Positions 1 through 11,324 of a DNA stretch of 64,000 nucleotides are shown piece after piece. The position numbers and the translations under genes were made by a program. The stretch is from Pontederia crassipes. Its lineage: Eukaryota; Streptophyta; Magnoliopsida; Commelinales; Pontederiaceae. The stretch's first letter is position 1, and the number at the start of each line of letters is the position of its first letter. A model generated the notes under the pieces. The model did no database searches. It was not told where the DNA came from and worked only from the letters and a program-made list of their open reading frames with translations. The stretch spans positions 54,492,953-54,556,952 of the forward strand of contig CM060189.1 of the NCBI GenBank assembly GCA_030549335.1. The letters run 5' to 3'.

Positions 1-391
1 ATTTCCAACCATAATTAAATTAGATGAACCCCAACTCCTAGGAGGACCTTCCTCATTGATAGATAAACCTTTTTAGCCTCTAATTTAGCATTCACAATTC
101 AGTTTAGATAACGTTTCAAAAATCCCAAATCAGTTATCATTTTAGCCCTTTTTAGAAATCGGTTTTAACTTTCTTTCAAATTCTTAGATTTTTAACTTTA
201 GATAAGGCTAATCTAGATTGCTTAGAGAGTTTTGGACTTCAAATCACTGTGGATACAACATTTGGGTAACTACAATTGGCCTGTATACTTGCAGTAGAGA
301 GTGAGTTAGGGAGTTGAAACAAAAATTGGAAAAATTGACTTTTGACCCAAAATTTAGCAAGTTATCACTCAACCCCTAAATTTCACTAATT
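1..391 (+). repeat. 3' end of an Athila-type LTR (cut by the window edge)
   Basis: This stretch matches, with divergence, the last part of the Athila LTR at 17705-18087. Shared blocks include the text around ATGAACCCCAACTCCTA, the CTCATTGATAG block, the TCTAGATTG block and the closing AAGTTATCACTCAA block. No primer binding site follows, so it is a 3' LTR, a solo LTR or a truncated copy. The rest lies outside the window. Confidence 0.75.
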
Positions 392-2339
392 GTAATTAAT
401 TTATTGATGTCACCCTAATTTGTTCATAGAGTCATGCAAGCTTGGAATCCTATTTTGCAAAATCCTTATAGAAAAAAAAGGTGGGTGTCAAAATTAGGGT
501 GCATTTTGGCCTAACCATATAGTATGGATCATGATGATCATGAGAAAGATAAATCATGCCCAATACATGTGGCCATTAGAGATACGCGAGTGATTAAAAT
601 CAAATGCTATCATTTAACTCCCCAATTGGTGTGACATGCTTCTTGGATACATCTTGAAAACACATGAATCAAATAAGTATATGTGACTATGTATTAACCA
701 ACCCTTGTGAATGGGGGCTGCCATATAGGGCACCATATTTTTAGATCATCACACACATGTAAGTTAAGAAAAATTTATAGCTTAAAATGATATGTTGCAA
801 AGTCCCTAGTGGTATTAAACATTGTGCTTCATGGTTAATACATTTAGATAGAAGAGGCACTTATGGCCCATCATATATATTATTATACTTAAAATGAAGA
901 GATATATTCACATGTACGACAACCAGATAATAAATATATTTTATATCATTGATATTCAAATTAGAAAGGAAAAGACAAGCAATATGAATTTGAGCACCCT
1001 ATGTTTTGACATGTTTCCAAGCCATTTTGGTTTTATGAAATTTTGAACGACCTCCATATGTATAGACTTTAGAATATGTATTCTACAAGGTCGGAATACA
1101 TTCCAATCATATGTATGGATTGGAAGATAGGAAGAAAGGTTAAAGATGTAGTTATGGTGTCCTGAATAATATGAAAATCAACTTTTGAAATGCGTCTTAA
1201 ATTTTAGTATGGCACTTATGAAAATCTTACATATATGTAAATACTTGCGTAATACAGATTTGGATTTATCATTGTTAGATGTGTGTCGGTATGACTACGA
1301 ATTGTCATTTCAAGGTTTGAGAACTTGAAAAGGAATAAGGTTGTGTGCTAAGGGGAATTTGGTGGGAACTATTAGCAAGGGAAATAATTTTATTGTGACA
1401 CTGTGGTGTCTATATTTTAAGGAATAGTAAACATTTGTGCGAAATGCAAAAGATAACACCACTAAATCATGTATAAAGTGTTGAAAACCAACTATCAAAT
1501 TTCTTTAATATTGACAAGTGATACTTACTTGGTAGGATCCAAATCAATTGATGATTAGTAAATTATCATTGGTAGATGTAAATCATTATTTATAATTTTG
1601 AAATTATTTTGAATTCTTGAATTAGTATTGTTGATATCAGAATCATTGTTAACCCCTCACTCATCAATATAGATTTCGAAATCACTGATGATTCCTAATT
1701 AATCACTATTGATTGCAATTCAATTTTCAAGTATGAATTTTTAGTTCTTCTTTGTTTGTCACAGCTCACATTGCTCGAGTGATTGAATCACCATATATAA
1801 ATAAAAATTTTCGAATCATCAATGATCCTTGAATAATCTTTATTGATCCAAAGTTGCCATTTTTTAGCATCAATTTACAATTGATCCTTAATTCGTCCTT
1901 ACTTGTTCCATCTCAATTAGAATAATTGAATAACTCTTCTATGGGTGATTAATGATTCTTCATTGCTGACTTTATTATATCAACCAATCTTGAGAGTTTA
2001 AAAAGCGAGCTAAAAGTTTATCGAAAGATGTATTGGAGTGTGGCCGCCTCTGGTCATCATTCGATAGCTTGATTGGAGTCATAGAGTTTACTATCATGGA
2101 GTGTTGGTTGAGAGCCTAGCGAAAGAGCGATTTAAGGGGGACGCCTCTTTGGTCCTCAACGCGAACTCGAAACCACACTTCAACATTGCAAATTAGTAAG
2201 GGCGAAAAATAATTGTTCTCGGTAAGCTTATAAATGTTTACACCCTCACCTTTATTAGAAGAGACAATAAGTTATAGCCTACAACTAGTGATTATCTAAT
2301 TATTGGCAATTGTTACATTATCATTAAGTTGTTCCTAGA
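392..2339. other. Gene-free AT-rich stretch, probably eroded transposon
   Basis: No reading frame here is convincing; the short frames have no recognisable protein. Around 1540-1960 the sequence repeats loose near-palindromes of the kind AATCA...TGATT. These could be an old array of short inverted motifs, but I could not tie them to a known element. Confidence 0.4.
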
Positions 2340-3494
2340 TGTGTTTCTAGAGGAGCGGATTACTATGATAGAGATTCTATGGGTCATATCCTTAGAGTTA
2401 CTTCAATGACAGGGCAACATAAATTTAAAAGAAATTAAAATACAAGTACAAGGACTCTTTGATAAAGGATTTATTCAATTCCGTAATGTCACCCTGCATA
2501 ACTCCAATCTTAATTTTCAAGTGCAGAGGTGAATTTCATAGGCTATGCATTGTCCATAAATAGCTAAATTGAGTAGTGATGAATATCCTTTACTGATAAA
2601 AGATGGCTTGGTTGCCCAAATGCAAGGTGCATATGTTTATAAAAGTTGACCTTATCTTTAGATACTACCTGCTTAATAGTAAGAAAAAAAATCAATTTCG
2701 AATACAATAAGGGCATATTGTAAGCTTCGTAAGTCCATTTGGGGTTATTCGATGGATTAATTAATTCTCTTTTATGGTCGGGTAGTGGCATGTACATACA
2801 TGAAGATAAGTAGAGGCTTATGACAGGAAATACTCAAAATATATAATTTGAAGCTTTCCACTGCTATATAGAACCTAAGATTTGGAGACACCATTCACAT
2901 AAGTAAGGTTGAACTAGGTACATATTAGGAGTCCTAAATTTTTTTATGTACTCACATGTAAGGAGTTGAATACAAGACAAAGAAAATGGATGAACCTCCC
3001 AAAGGACTAATAACTTTATTTTATATCCTTCAACAAAGGTGAATAAAGTAGCAAAAGTATTAGGTAGTGAGCCAACCCTTATAACTAAATTGACTATTAG
3101 AAAATGGAATACTAAAGTATAACAATAAGATATGTTCTTAAAGACATTAAGACACCCGATAGATGTTTGCCATTTAGTCCTACACGATGTGGAAGTGTAT
3201 ATTGTCCATTTTATGAATCCATGTCAAGAAAAGATTATCATGACCCATCACATGTGATTCAATATGTGAAGCTATAAGAACAAATGTCACATAGAAAATA
3301 ATATGATAATGAATTGAATTGAAAAGCTTAAGTGCTATAATTTATGGTAAACTCTTCATAGAAGTGGAAAGTATTATGGTATTCAAAAAGCTACAAGGCA
3401 AATCGAATACGGGATATATGATCAAAATCTATATTTAAGTGATTAATACGATATTTCAAATTTCGAAGACGAAATTTTTTTAAGGAGAGTAGAA
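2340..3494 (+). pseudogene. Heavily decayed Ty3/gypsy pol and 3' end
   Basis: At about 2435-2510 the sequence (GATAAAGGATTTAT, then TGTCACCCTG) parallels the start of the chromovirus reverse transcriptase at 6090-6160, where the same blocks encode the conserved LDKGFI...SPWG region. No open frame survives. The stretch ends with a GACGAAATTTTTTTAAGG block and a purine-rich tract at 3482-3494, the usual polypurine tract and 3' LTR junction of plant chromoviruses. This is a different, older element from the one starting at 4251. Confidence 0.55.
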
Positions 3495-4250
3495 TGTAAT
3501 ATCCATGATCTAATCCATATTGGATTCTATATTATATGGCTATAATCAATTGAATATATGTGTTGTAGTATATGTTGTAATGTCACGTAGTGATATAATA
3601 AGAATTTATAAAATTTAATTAAAGTACTAAAGTATGATTAATAATCATATTATGATAATGCATATTCTCTTATGGTTAACTATGCATGTGATTTGTTAAG
3701 ATTGGATTTAAGTCTAGTGGACCAATCAAATGTCGCCAAGTGGCATATGAAAATATATATATGTGTGTGTAACAAAAATTAATATATAAATATGTGAATA
3801 AATTACATGGATTATATTATACTAATTAATATCAATTAGGGATGAAATTAATCATTTTTAATGTTAAATTTTAATTGGACAAGAATTTCAACTCTTGACA
3901 TGCAAACTGTCAGCAAGCTAGCAGCTTGTCACCTCATGCTTAGACTATTTTTCCAACCGACCTATTCAGGTGATAAAAATATGAAAAAATTCGTATGGTC
4001 TCATCCTTATCTCTAGACAACACACAACAAATTTCAGACCACGACTCCTTTCATGGACGTTGAAGGCAATTCGAGAAGGAAGATCATTAAAGGTGAAGAT
4101 TCTAACCCTAGACTGATGGTGTTCTTCCTAAGATTTTCTTCCATATCAATTCATCCTTAAAAATTATGAAATTTAACATGTAGAATAATCTCTAAGTCTA
4201 GTTTATTGATGCAAGATTTTATTGTATGAATAGAGGATAAGCATGTCACA
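3495..4250 (+). repeat. LTR-like segment, TGTAATATCC... to ...TGTCACA
   Basis: It begins with TGTAAT directly after a polypurine tract, as a 3' LTR should, and ends with TGTCACA directly before a degenerate primer site and the gag ATG. Apart from the first six bases it does not match the LTR of the downstream chromovirus (19278-20833). It is therefore either the 3' LTR of the eroded upstream element, joined to the chromovirus by deletion or recombination, or a strongly diverged 5' LTR. It contains a short TATATATGTGTGTG tract near 3756. Confidence 0.45.
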
Positions 4251-4261
4251 ACCGTCAGAGC
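4251..4261 (+). other. Degenerate primer binding site (tRNA-Met type)
   Basis: The bases TCAGAGC at 4255-4261 match the 3' half of the standard plant site TGGTATCAGAGC; the 5' half has decayed. The gag ATG follows at 4276, a short gap seen in some chromoviruses. Confidence 0.4.
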
Positions 4262-4275
4262 GGATACAAGAGTAG

Positions 4276-5392
4276 ATGGCCAGATCGGACCAGAATGCTC
4301 AAGAGGTATCGGAAGGCCCACTCCCTAAGATAGGGGCCCAGCCGAGTCGGGGACATGGTCTGGTCATGGCCGAGGCCGTGCGCCAGGCCGCGGATGAGGT
4401 AGAGGTCACATCGCTAGAGCGCCAGTGGAAGAATACTTTGATGAGGTTGCCCCACCTGAGAGTAGCCAAGCAGGAGGCAGTCCACCGGCGTCGAGACGCC
4501 GTAATCAGAACGCACGCCATGAAGCAGTGGAAGACACAAGTTAGGCTTTCCTGAAGTTGCACCCGCCTCATTATGATGGGAAGGCAGACTTTTTCAAGGC
4601 TGAAGAATGGATAGAGACCATGGACCATATTTTTAAGCTGATGAGATGCGCTGATGAACGCAAGGTCCTGTATGTCACACACATGCTTACTAGTACTGCA
4701 ATGGGCTATTGGAAGATTACAAGGGCCACCAGGTTCAGAGGGCTGGAAGAAGAGGATATTGCATGGGATGAGTTTAAGAAGGCCTTTATGGCCCGCTACA
4801 CTCCTGAACATGACCGCATCAATAAGCAAGAGGAGTTCTTGCAACTGCAGCAGGGAAATATGTCTGTGGCGGATTACCAGACCCAGTTCATTCAATTGGA
4901 GCAATACTGTCTGATGCCATTTGAAGGGCGTATTAGATCTAATAGATTTATCAATGGACTGCAACAAGCTCTGAAGACTGAGGTTCTATTTAGAGACTTT
5001 GAGGATCTGGAAAAGGCTGTGAGGTTGCCTACACGTATGGAGAAAGATCAAGCAGAACGCAAGGCCAAAGCTCCAGCTAAAGCAATAGAGTAGCCCAGGC
5101 CTAGAACCGATGATCGCCGACCATTTAGGAGGGACAATCGTCGTGATCGCCGCTTCAAGCCATACCAGCAGAGAGAAGCCCCACGACAAGCTCCAACTCA
5201 GCCACGTCCTGCGCCACTGCCAGCACAACCTCTAAGGCTGCTGCCACCACCACTACGCCAGCCACCACTGTGGTCGTCATCATGATGGAGAGTGTCGCAG
5301 ACTGAGCGGCGCATGCATTCAGTGTGGACAGTTCGGACATTTAATCTGAAATTGCCCACAGGCTATCAGAGGAGGCCGAGACAACTGAGCAT
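4276..5392 (+). pseudogene. Chromovirus gag (broken)
   Basis: The first frame (4276-4554) holds a charged N-terminus. After a frame change the capsid-like core continues at 4557-5093 with the typical EEWI...MDHIF start, a WDEFKKAF block and a YQTQFIQLEQY block. Stops follow. A CX2CX4HX4C zinc knuckle lies at about 5320-5356, but a TGA falls between its His and last Cys. In an intact element this protein packages the RNA. Confidence 0.75.
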
Positions 5393-5412
5393 TAGGAGGC
5401 GCAAATCCCGTT

Positions 5413-5721
5413 GTGCAAGGTCGTGTGCACAACCTGGAAGCTGATGCAGCCCAAAATGACAATGATGTCATTAGAGGTACTCTCCCGATCGTCAATTTAT
5501 CTGCTACAATTTTATTCAATTCTGGGGCTACACACTCGTTTATTTCGGAGTCGTGTGCTCAAACTATTAGTTTGTCTTTAAAGCAGATGCCCCATGTCAT
5601 GCGTGTGAGTACGCCTATGGGGACTCTCCATGTACCTATCAATGTAGAAAAAGAAAACTTTTCTGCAGACCTCATAGTCATCTACATGGTAGATTATGAC
5701 GTTATTTTGGGGATGGACTGA
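5413..5721 (+). pseudogene. Chromovirus protease domain, catalytic Asp replaced
   Basis: This is a retropepsin-like domain with the flap and LGMD end visible. The active-site motif reads FNSGATHSF where active copies have DSGA, so the catalytic Asp is Asn (codon AAT, near 5518-5520). It ends in TGA directly after LGMD, where Trp is usual. An active copy would cut Gag-Pol. This copy cannot be functional. Confidence 0.75.
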
Positions 5722-7554
5722 TTTTCATACCACGACACAGCCTTACACTGTAAGCAGAAGAAGATCATTATAGGAACTCAAGGCAAACCCAAGGCGGTGA
5801 TCAGGGGCACTCCTTCAACGAATAATAAGGTCATCGTCTCAGCAATTAAGGCACAGAAGTTACTTTAGAAGGGATGCAGTGGGTATTTAGCTAGTGTGGT
5901 CAAGACGGATGCACCTGTCACTGAAATCCAACAAGTAGATGTGGTGCGAGAATTTCCATATGTGTTTCTTGATGACACATCTGGACTACCACCGAAATGA
6001 CAAATCGATTTTAAGATAGAGCTCCTACTAGGAACAACACCCATCTCTAAGGCACCCTACCGCATGGCACCTGCCGAAATGCAAAAACTAAAGAAGCGGA
6101 TACAGGAGCTTCTGGATAAAGGATTTATCAGACCGAGCGTCTCACCCTGAGGTGCACCAGTCTTATTTGTTAAGAAGAAGGACGGCTCCATGCGGCTCTG
6201 CATTGACTATAGGATGCTAAATAAAGTGACAGTGAAGAATAAGTACCCCCTGCCGCGTATAGATGACCTCTTCGATCAATTGTCCAAGGCATCAGTATTC
6301 TCCAAGATCGACCTACGTAGTGGCTACCACCAACTAAGAGTGGCAGAGGAGGACATACCAAAAATTGCTTTTCGGTCAAGATATGGCCACTACGAATTTT
6401 TTGTCATGCCGTATGGACTGACGAACGCTCCTGCAGCGTTCATGGATTTAATGAATAGGATCTTTCGACAATATCTAGATCAGTTTGTCATTGTGTTTAT
6501 AGATGACATCTTGATCTATTCTTCTAGTCCAGAACAACACAGAAAGCACCTCAGGATAGTGCTGGAGACCCTAAGGCAACACAAGCTATATAGCAAGTTT
6601 TCAAAGTATGAGTTCTGGCTAAAGGAGATAATGTTTTTAGGATGCATAGTCTCCAAGAAGGGCATTGCAGTAGACCCCACAAAAGTAGAAGCGGTAACGA
6701 ATTGGGTAAGACCGAAGAATGCCTCTGAGATTTGCAGCTTTCTTGGTTTGGCAGGCTATTATAGGAGATTTATCCGAGACTTTTCCAAAATTGCTGCACC
6801 TCTCACGAATCTTACAAAGAAGGCGGAAAAGTTTATCTGGACAGATAAGTGTGAGCAAAGCTTTCAGACTCTGAAGGACTGTCTGACTTCGGCACCAATT
6901 CTCACCGTACCGATAGGCAGTGGAGGTTACGTGGTCTATAGTGATGCATGTGGGACAGGATTGGGCTGTGTCCTGATGCAACACGGCAAATTAGTGGCCT
7001 ATGCTTCATGGCAGCTGAAGAAGCATGATGCCAATTACCCCACACATGACTTAGAATTGGCGGCAGTGGTCTTTGCCTTGAAGATCTGGAGGCATTACTT
7101 GTATGGAAAGACGTTCGAGATCTTCACTGACCACAAGAGTCTCAAGTATATCTTCGATCAGAGGGATCTTAACATGAGGCAACGAGGATGGCTTGAGTTC
7201 CTCAAGGATTATGAATTTGCTATCAATTACCATCCGGGTAAAGCAAATTTAGTCGCCGATGCATTAAGCAGGAAGTGGGAAGGCTCGCTAGCTTATATGA
7301 GACTACGCGAGTACGAGATGCTAGAAGAAATTGAGCAATGGTGTCCCAAGCTGGACACAAATGGAGCTTTATGGATGATGCATCAGATGAAGCCCAGCTT
7401 AATTGACAAGATCATAGCAGTTCAGAAGGAAGATCCAGAATATCAGAAGGTCCTAAAAAGACTTCAAAATGAGCCTGCAGACTTTTTGATATCTAGAGAT
7501 GGAGGAATCAGATATCGGGACAGGTTATGGGTTCCCACCGATGCCACTGTCTGA
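5722..7554 (+). pseudogene. Chromovirus reverse transcriptase and RNase H
   Basis: The stretch before 6190 is readable with several stops, including TGA at about 5998 and 6148. From 6190 a 454-residue frame stays open. It shows the RT block [12 protein letters not shown], the MPYGLTNAP block and the catalytic FIDD at residues 103-106. RNase H begins near residue 248 with YSDA, then FTDHKSL and the VADALSR end. The frame closes with TGA at 7552-7554 just before the integrase. It is the best preserved part of the element. Confidence 0.88.
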
Positions 7555-7694
7555 TGAGAGGTACTGGATGAGTGCCACAAGTCGGAGTTCGCTATCCACC
7601 TTGGTAGCACCAAGATGTATAAAGATGTACAGCGCAGCTACTAGTGGCCGGACATGAAGAGAGAAATAGCAGAATATGTGTCAAGATGTCTTGT
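7555..7694 (+). pseudogene. Chromovirus integrase, N-terminal piece (before the insertion)
   Basis: This encodes the beginning of the HHCC zinc-binding domain, ending in SRCL. The Athila element enters between the two Cys codons of the CX2C half of the finger. Reading resumes in phase after 18092 when the second copy of the 5-bp target duplication is discounted. Confidence 0.8.
7690..7694 (+). repeat. 5' target-site duplication CTTGT of the Athila element
   Basis: CTTGT directly precedes the LTR start TGATCACTATAAG and is repeated exactly at 18088-18092 after the 3' LTR end. Confidence 0.9.
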
Positions 7695-8178
7695 TGATCA
7701 CTATAAGTTTCTAGCCCATTTCATTCATATTGAGCCCCATTTTTGCCTATCTTTTGGCCAATTATGCTTGGAATGCATAGATTGTGATAACAAGTTGATA
7801 TTTCTCATTTCTTACTTAATTCCATGTGCATAGAGGTTCTGAAATGCCAAAATCTATAAATATTTAAATTCTATGCCAAGTTATCATTTTTAGAGACTTC
7901 AATCTAGCATTTATAACTCAGTTTTGATAAATTTCCAAAACCCAAAAATTAGTTATCATTCTGCATTCCATTACAAATTAGTTAGCCACTTAAGTAGAAC
8001 TAATCTAGATTGTTTTAGGGTGTCTTAGACTTCAAATTCTTGTGGATACGATAACCTGAGTCTACTACAACTTATCTATGCACTCACAGCTAGTGCGTTG
8101 GGAGACAAAAAAATTGAAAAATTGACTCTTTCCTTAATTTCAGCAAGTTATCACTCAAACACCCAAATATCACTATCA
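7695..8178 (+). repeat. 5' LTR of the Athila element, internally deleted
   Basis: The first 200 bases match 15316-15520 and the remainder matches 17768-18087. The middle of the 2772-bp LTR is missing. The break lies at a shared TTTTTA-rich word near 7890, and a smaller gap of about 28 bases follows near 7972. Confidence 0.85.
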
Positions 8179-8184
8179 AGTTTT

Positions 8185-8202
8185 TGGCGTCGTTGCCGGG
8201 GA
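8185..8202 (+). other. Primer binding site (tRNA-Asp type)
   Basis: TGGCGTCGTTGCCGGGGA lies six bases after the LTR end. It resembles the complement of the 3' end of plant tRNA-Asp, the usual primer of Athila elements. Confidence 0.75.
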
Positions 8203-8338
8203 TTTGAGGTCAATTAGGCTAACTTAGATAGTTTAGATTAGTTTTAGATTAATTTTTAGTTTATTTGTTAGGCCAATTTTCAGTTTTTGCAAGTTATCAT
8301 TTTTAATTTTTCACTTTTGTCTAGTTTTCATTTCTTTC

Positions 8339-9617
8339 TTGAATTTGATACTTCTGAATCTCTTTATGCAGGACTTGAACCATCAAGAGGATTTATATCT
8401 ATCAGAACTTGAACCAGAGAGGGGGTTTCACAGAAGGAGAAGAATCCAAAGAGAAGAGGCCAGAAGGAGGATTTTTGAGGAAGAGGCACACAACCCTGAA
8501 TTTGAAGAAGTTGTAAATCAGAATATGGCAGCTTCTAGGACTCTTAGGGACTGTTATTCACCAAGTAATGACAGGAATCAACCAGGGGTAGGAGCTTTAG
8601 CACCTGTGGCAAATTTTAAGGTTAATCGCATTGATTTCAATGATAAGGCAAAGTCAATTTTCTCGACTTGGGACTGAGGATTCAGCTTCTCATTTGGACA
8701 ATTTCAAGGAGATGTGCAGCACAGTAAACTTCAATAATATTCCTATGAATGCAGTCTACATGAGATTATTTCCCTTCTCACACAAAGACAAGGCCAAGAC
8801 ATGATACAAAGGTTTAAATCCTGAAGAGGTGGCCACTTGGGAATCAATTGTCCAATTATTTCTTTCTGAATTCTTTCCTCCTAGCAAGACTGACAATTTC
8901 AGAGATCAAATAGTCAGATTCTATCAATTGGACCAAGAGAATATTTGTGAGGCATGGCAAAGGCTCCAAGGACTGTTGAGGGCATGTCCCCACCATGGTT
9001 TTGAAAAGTGGCAGCTAGTCAACTATTTTCATAAGGGATTGAATTACCCTAGCAAGGTGGCACTAGACACTGCTGCAGGAGGCATTTTTGCATTTAAAAA
9101 CATTGATGAAGCATATCAACTCATTGAGAACATAGCCAAGAATCATCACTTTCTTACCCATGACAGGACCAGGAGGCCACCCATGGACAATTCAGTGAAT
9201 AACTTGTCAACTCAACTTGAGGAGGTGTTGTACAAAACTTTGGAGAGGCTGAACTTAACTCCCAATGTCAATAGAGCCTCTACTCTTGAAACCAGATGTT
9301 GTGTATGTGGTAATCAAGGTCATGTGTCAGAGAATTGCAATTTGATTATGCAGCAAGTGGAGCAAACTGTTGATCAAATCAATGATGTGGGCAATTATGG
9401 AATCAAACCTCCTGCTGAGTTCTATACTCCAGAGAATAGGAACCATCCCTACTTCTCTTACAAGACCAATCAATATCACGGAGCCCCTATGCAGAATTCA
9501 AATTGGCAGCCCAAAATATTGCCAAGAAATCAGCCACCACCCTTTGGAAATCAGGGCCAAAATGCCCCAATTCAGAGAAATCCATATGAGCCACCACCTC
9601 AAGTCCAAACACCTTAA
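8339..9617 (+). pseudogene. Athila gag (frameshifted)
   Basis: The first frame (8339-8677) contains the Athila-typical RTLRD motif about 60 residues in. A frameshift near 8670 moves the capsid to another frame, with a TGA at about 8802 where Trp is expected. From 8829 a 262-residue frame continues with FLSEFFPPSKT and an ICEAWQRL block. It ends with the zinc knuckle CVCGNQGHVSENC (CX2CX4HX4C) near 9300-9340 and a Pro/Gln/Asn-rich tail. In an active element it forms the particle. Confidence 0.82.
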
Positions 9618-9926
9618 TTCCAAACTGAAATGAAGGAGATGCTCCAACAAATTCTGAAAAAGCGGGACAGTCAAGGAGAGGAGATATTGAAAATAAATTC
9701 TAGATTGGATCCCATGAATGCAAATTAGAAAATGTTGAAAAACAAAATTGCTCAGCAGGCTAGTACATCATCTAGACCTCCTATGTTCTTCCGTGGACAG
9801 CCAGAAGTGAATCCAAAGGAGCAAGCAATCAGTAGTGGAAAAATGGTGGAGGAACCAATGAAGAAAGTTTAGGATAATCAAGTTAATTCATATTCAAAAG
9901 TTGTTGAAGAGCCAAATGAAGAACAT
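9618..9926 (+). pseudogene. Athila gag-protease linker with stops
   Basis: This is the continuation of the gag-pol reading, interrupted by TAA at 9616-9618 and TAG stops near 9727 and 9870. It is rich in Gln, Lys and Glu, and no domain is recognisable. Confidence 0.55.
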
Positions 9927-11324
9927 GTGGTGGAAATCAGGAATTCAAGCCCTCAGATTGAAGCAAAAGCAAGAGTTTTTGACAAGGTACCCTTTTCTCA
10001 AAGGCTAATCAAGGCAAGGCAGGACCAGCAATATGGAAAGTTTTTTAAAATCCTGAAGAAGCTATACATAAATGTGCCTTTTGTTGAATCCATTCAGGAG
10101 ATGCCTTCATATGCCAAGTTCCTCAAGGAAATTCTAACCAAGAAGAGAAGAGTATTGGAGCATGAGACAATAGCATTGACTGAAGAGGCCTATGCAATTA
10201 TCCAAAACAAGTTGCCTCCTAAGCTAAAGGATCCAGGGAGTTTCTTAATTCCATGTGAGATAGGAAATAGGAAAATCCAAAGAGCCATGTGTGACTTGGG
10301 AGCCTCTGTGAGTGTCATACCATTATCCTTGTGCAGGAAACTTGAAGTTAGAGATTTGAAGCCTACAAATATGTCCCTTCAGCTGACAGATAGATCCATC
10401 AAATACCCACATGGGATTATTGAGGACATACCCCTCAAAGTGGGTAAATTCTATATACCAGTGGATTTTGTAGTATTGGACATGGATGAAGATGTGAATA
10501 CCCCCATTCTCCTTGGGAGGCCATTTCTAGCCACTGCAAGGGCTGTGATTAATGTTAAGGAAGGGAGATTGACCTTCCAAATTGGAGAGGAGAAGATTGA
10601 ATTCAATTTGGCACAAGTTATCAGTAGGCCAAGTTTTCTAGAGAATGACTTTGAAAATGGGCAATTAGATCAAGTGGTGGAGCAAGTTTCAGTTATAATT
10701 CCTATTGAAGATCCATTGCAAAGGTGTCTAATGTTTGATCATTTGAAAGAATTGGATGATCCAGAGGCTATGGCATACAAATCAGTGCTGAATTCTTCAA
10801 AATCAGTGGAAAATCTAGGAATTCAGGGTGAGGTGCAACAAGTTATCATTGCTGAACTCCAAGGCAATTCAACTCAAGCCAATTCCAAGTTGGAACTCAA
10901 GCCTCTCCCTAGCAACCTGAAGTATGAATTCTTGGGAGAGAATTCAACTTTTCCTGTTATCATTAATGCTAATTTACCCAAGGATCAAGTTGAAGAGCTG
11001 CTGAAAAGGTTGAAGTTGTACAGGAAGGTGATAGGCTACTCAATTGAAGACATTAAGAATATTAATCCTTCAATCTGCATGCATAGGATCCCTATGGAGG
11101 ACAGCTACAAACCCTTCATTGAATGCCAAAGAAGACTCAATCCTACCATGAAGGAAGTGGTCAAGAAGGAAGTATTAAAGTTGTTGAATGCTGGGTCTAT
11201 TTCAGATAGTAAATGGGTCAGCCCTGTGCAGGTGGTGCCAAAGAAGGGAGGAATCACAGTAGTGAAGTCAGATTCAGATGAATTGATATCCACAAGGACA
11301 ATTACAGGTTGGAGGATGTATTGA
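9927..11324 (+). pseudogene. Athila protease and start of reverse transcriptase
   Basis: The 465-residue frame holds an aspartic protease with the active-site motif CDLGAS (Asp at about residue 123) and a partner ILLGRPFL block. It then enters RT with the SKWVSPVQVVPKKGG block. A one-base shift near 11312 throws the frame out. The correct reading (CIDFRKLN) continues in another frame just downstream. Confidence 0.85.

Noticed and set aside
4299..4967. 222-residue minus-strand frame over the chromovirus gag
   Set aside because: It is the shadow of gag, whose plus-strand reading has clear domain motifs.
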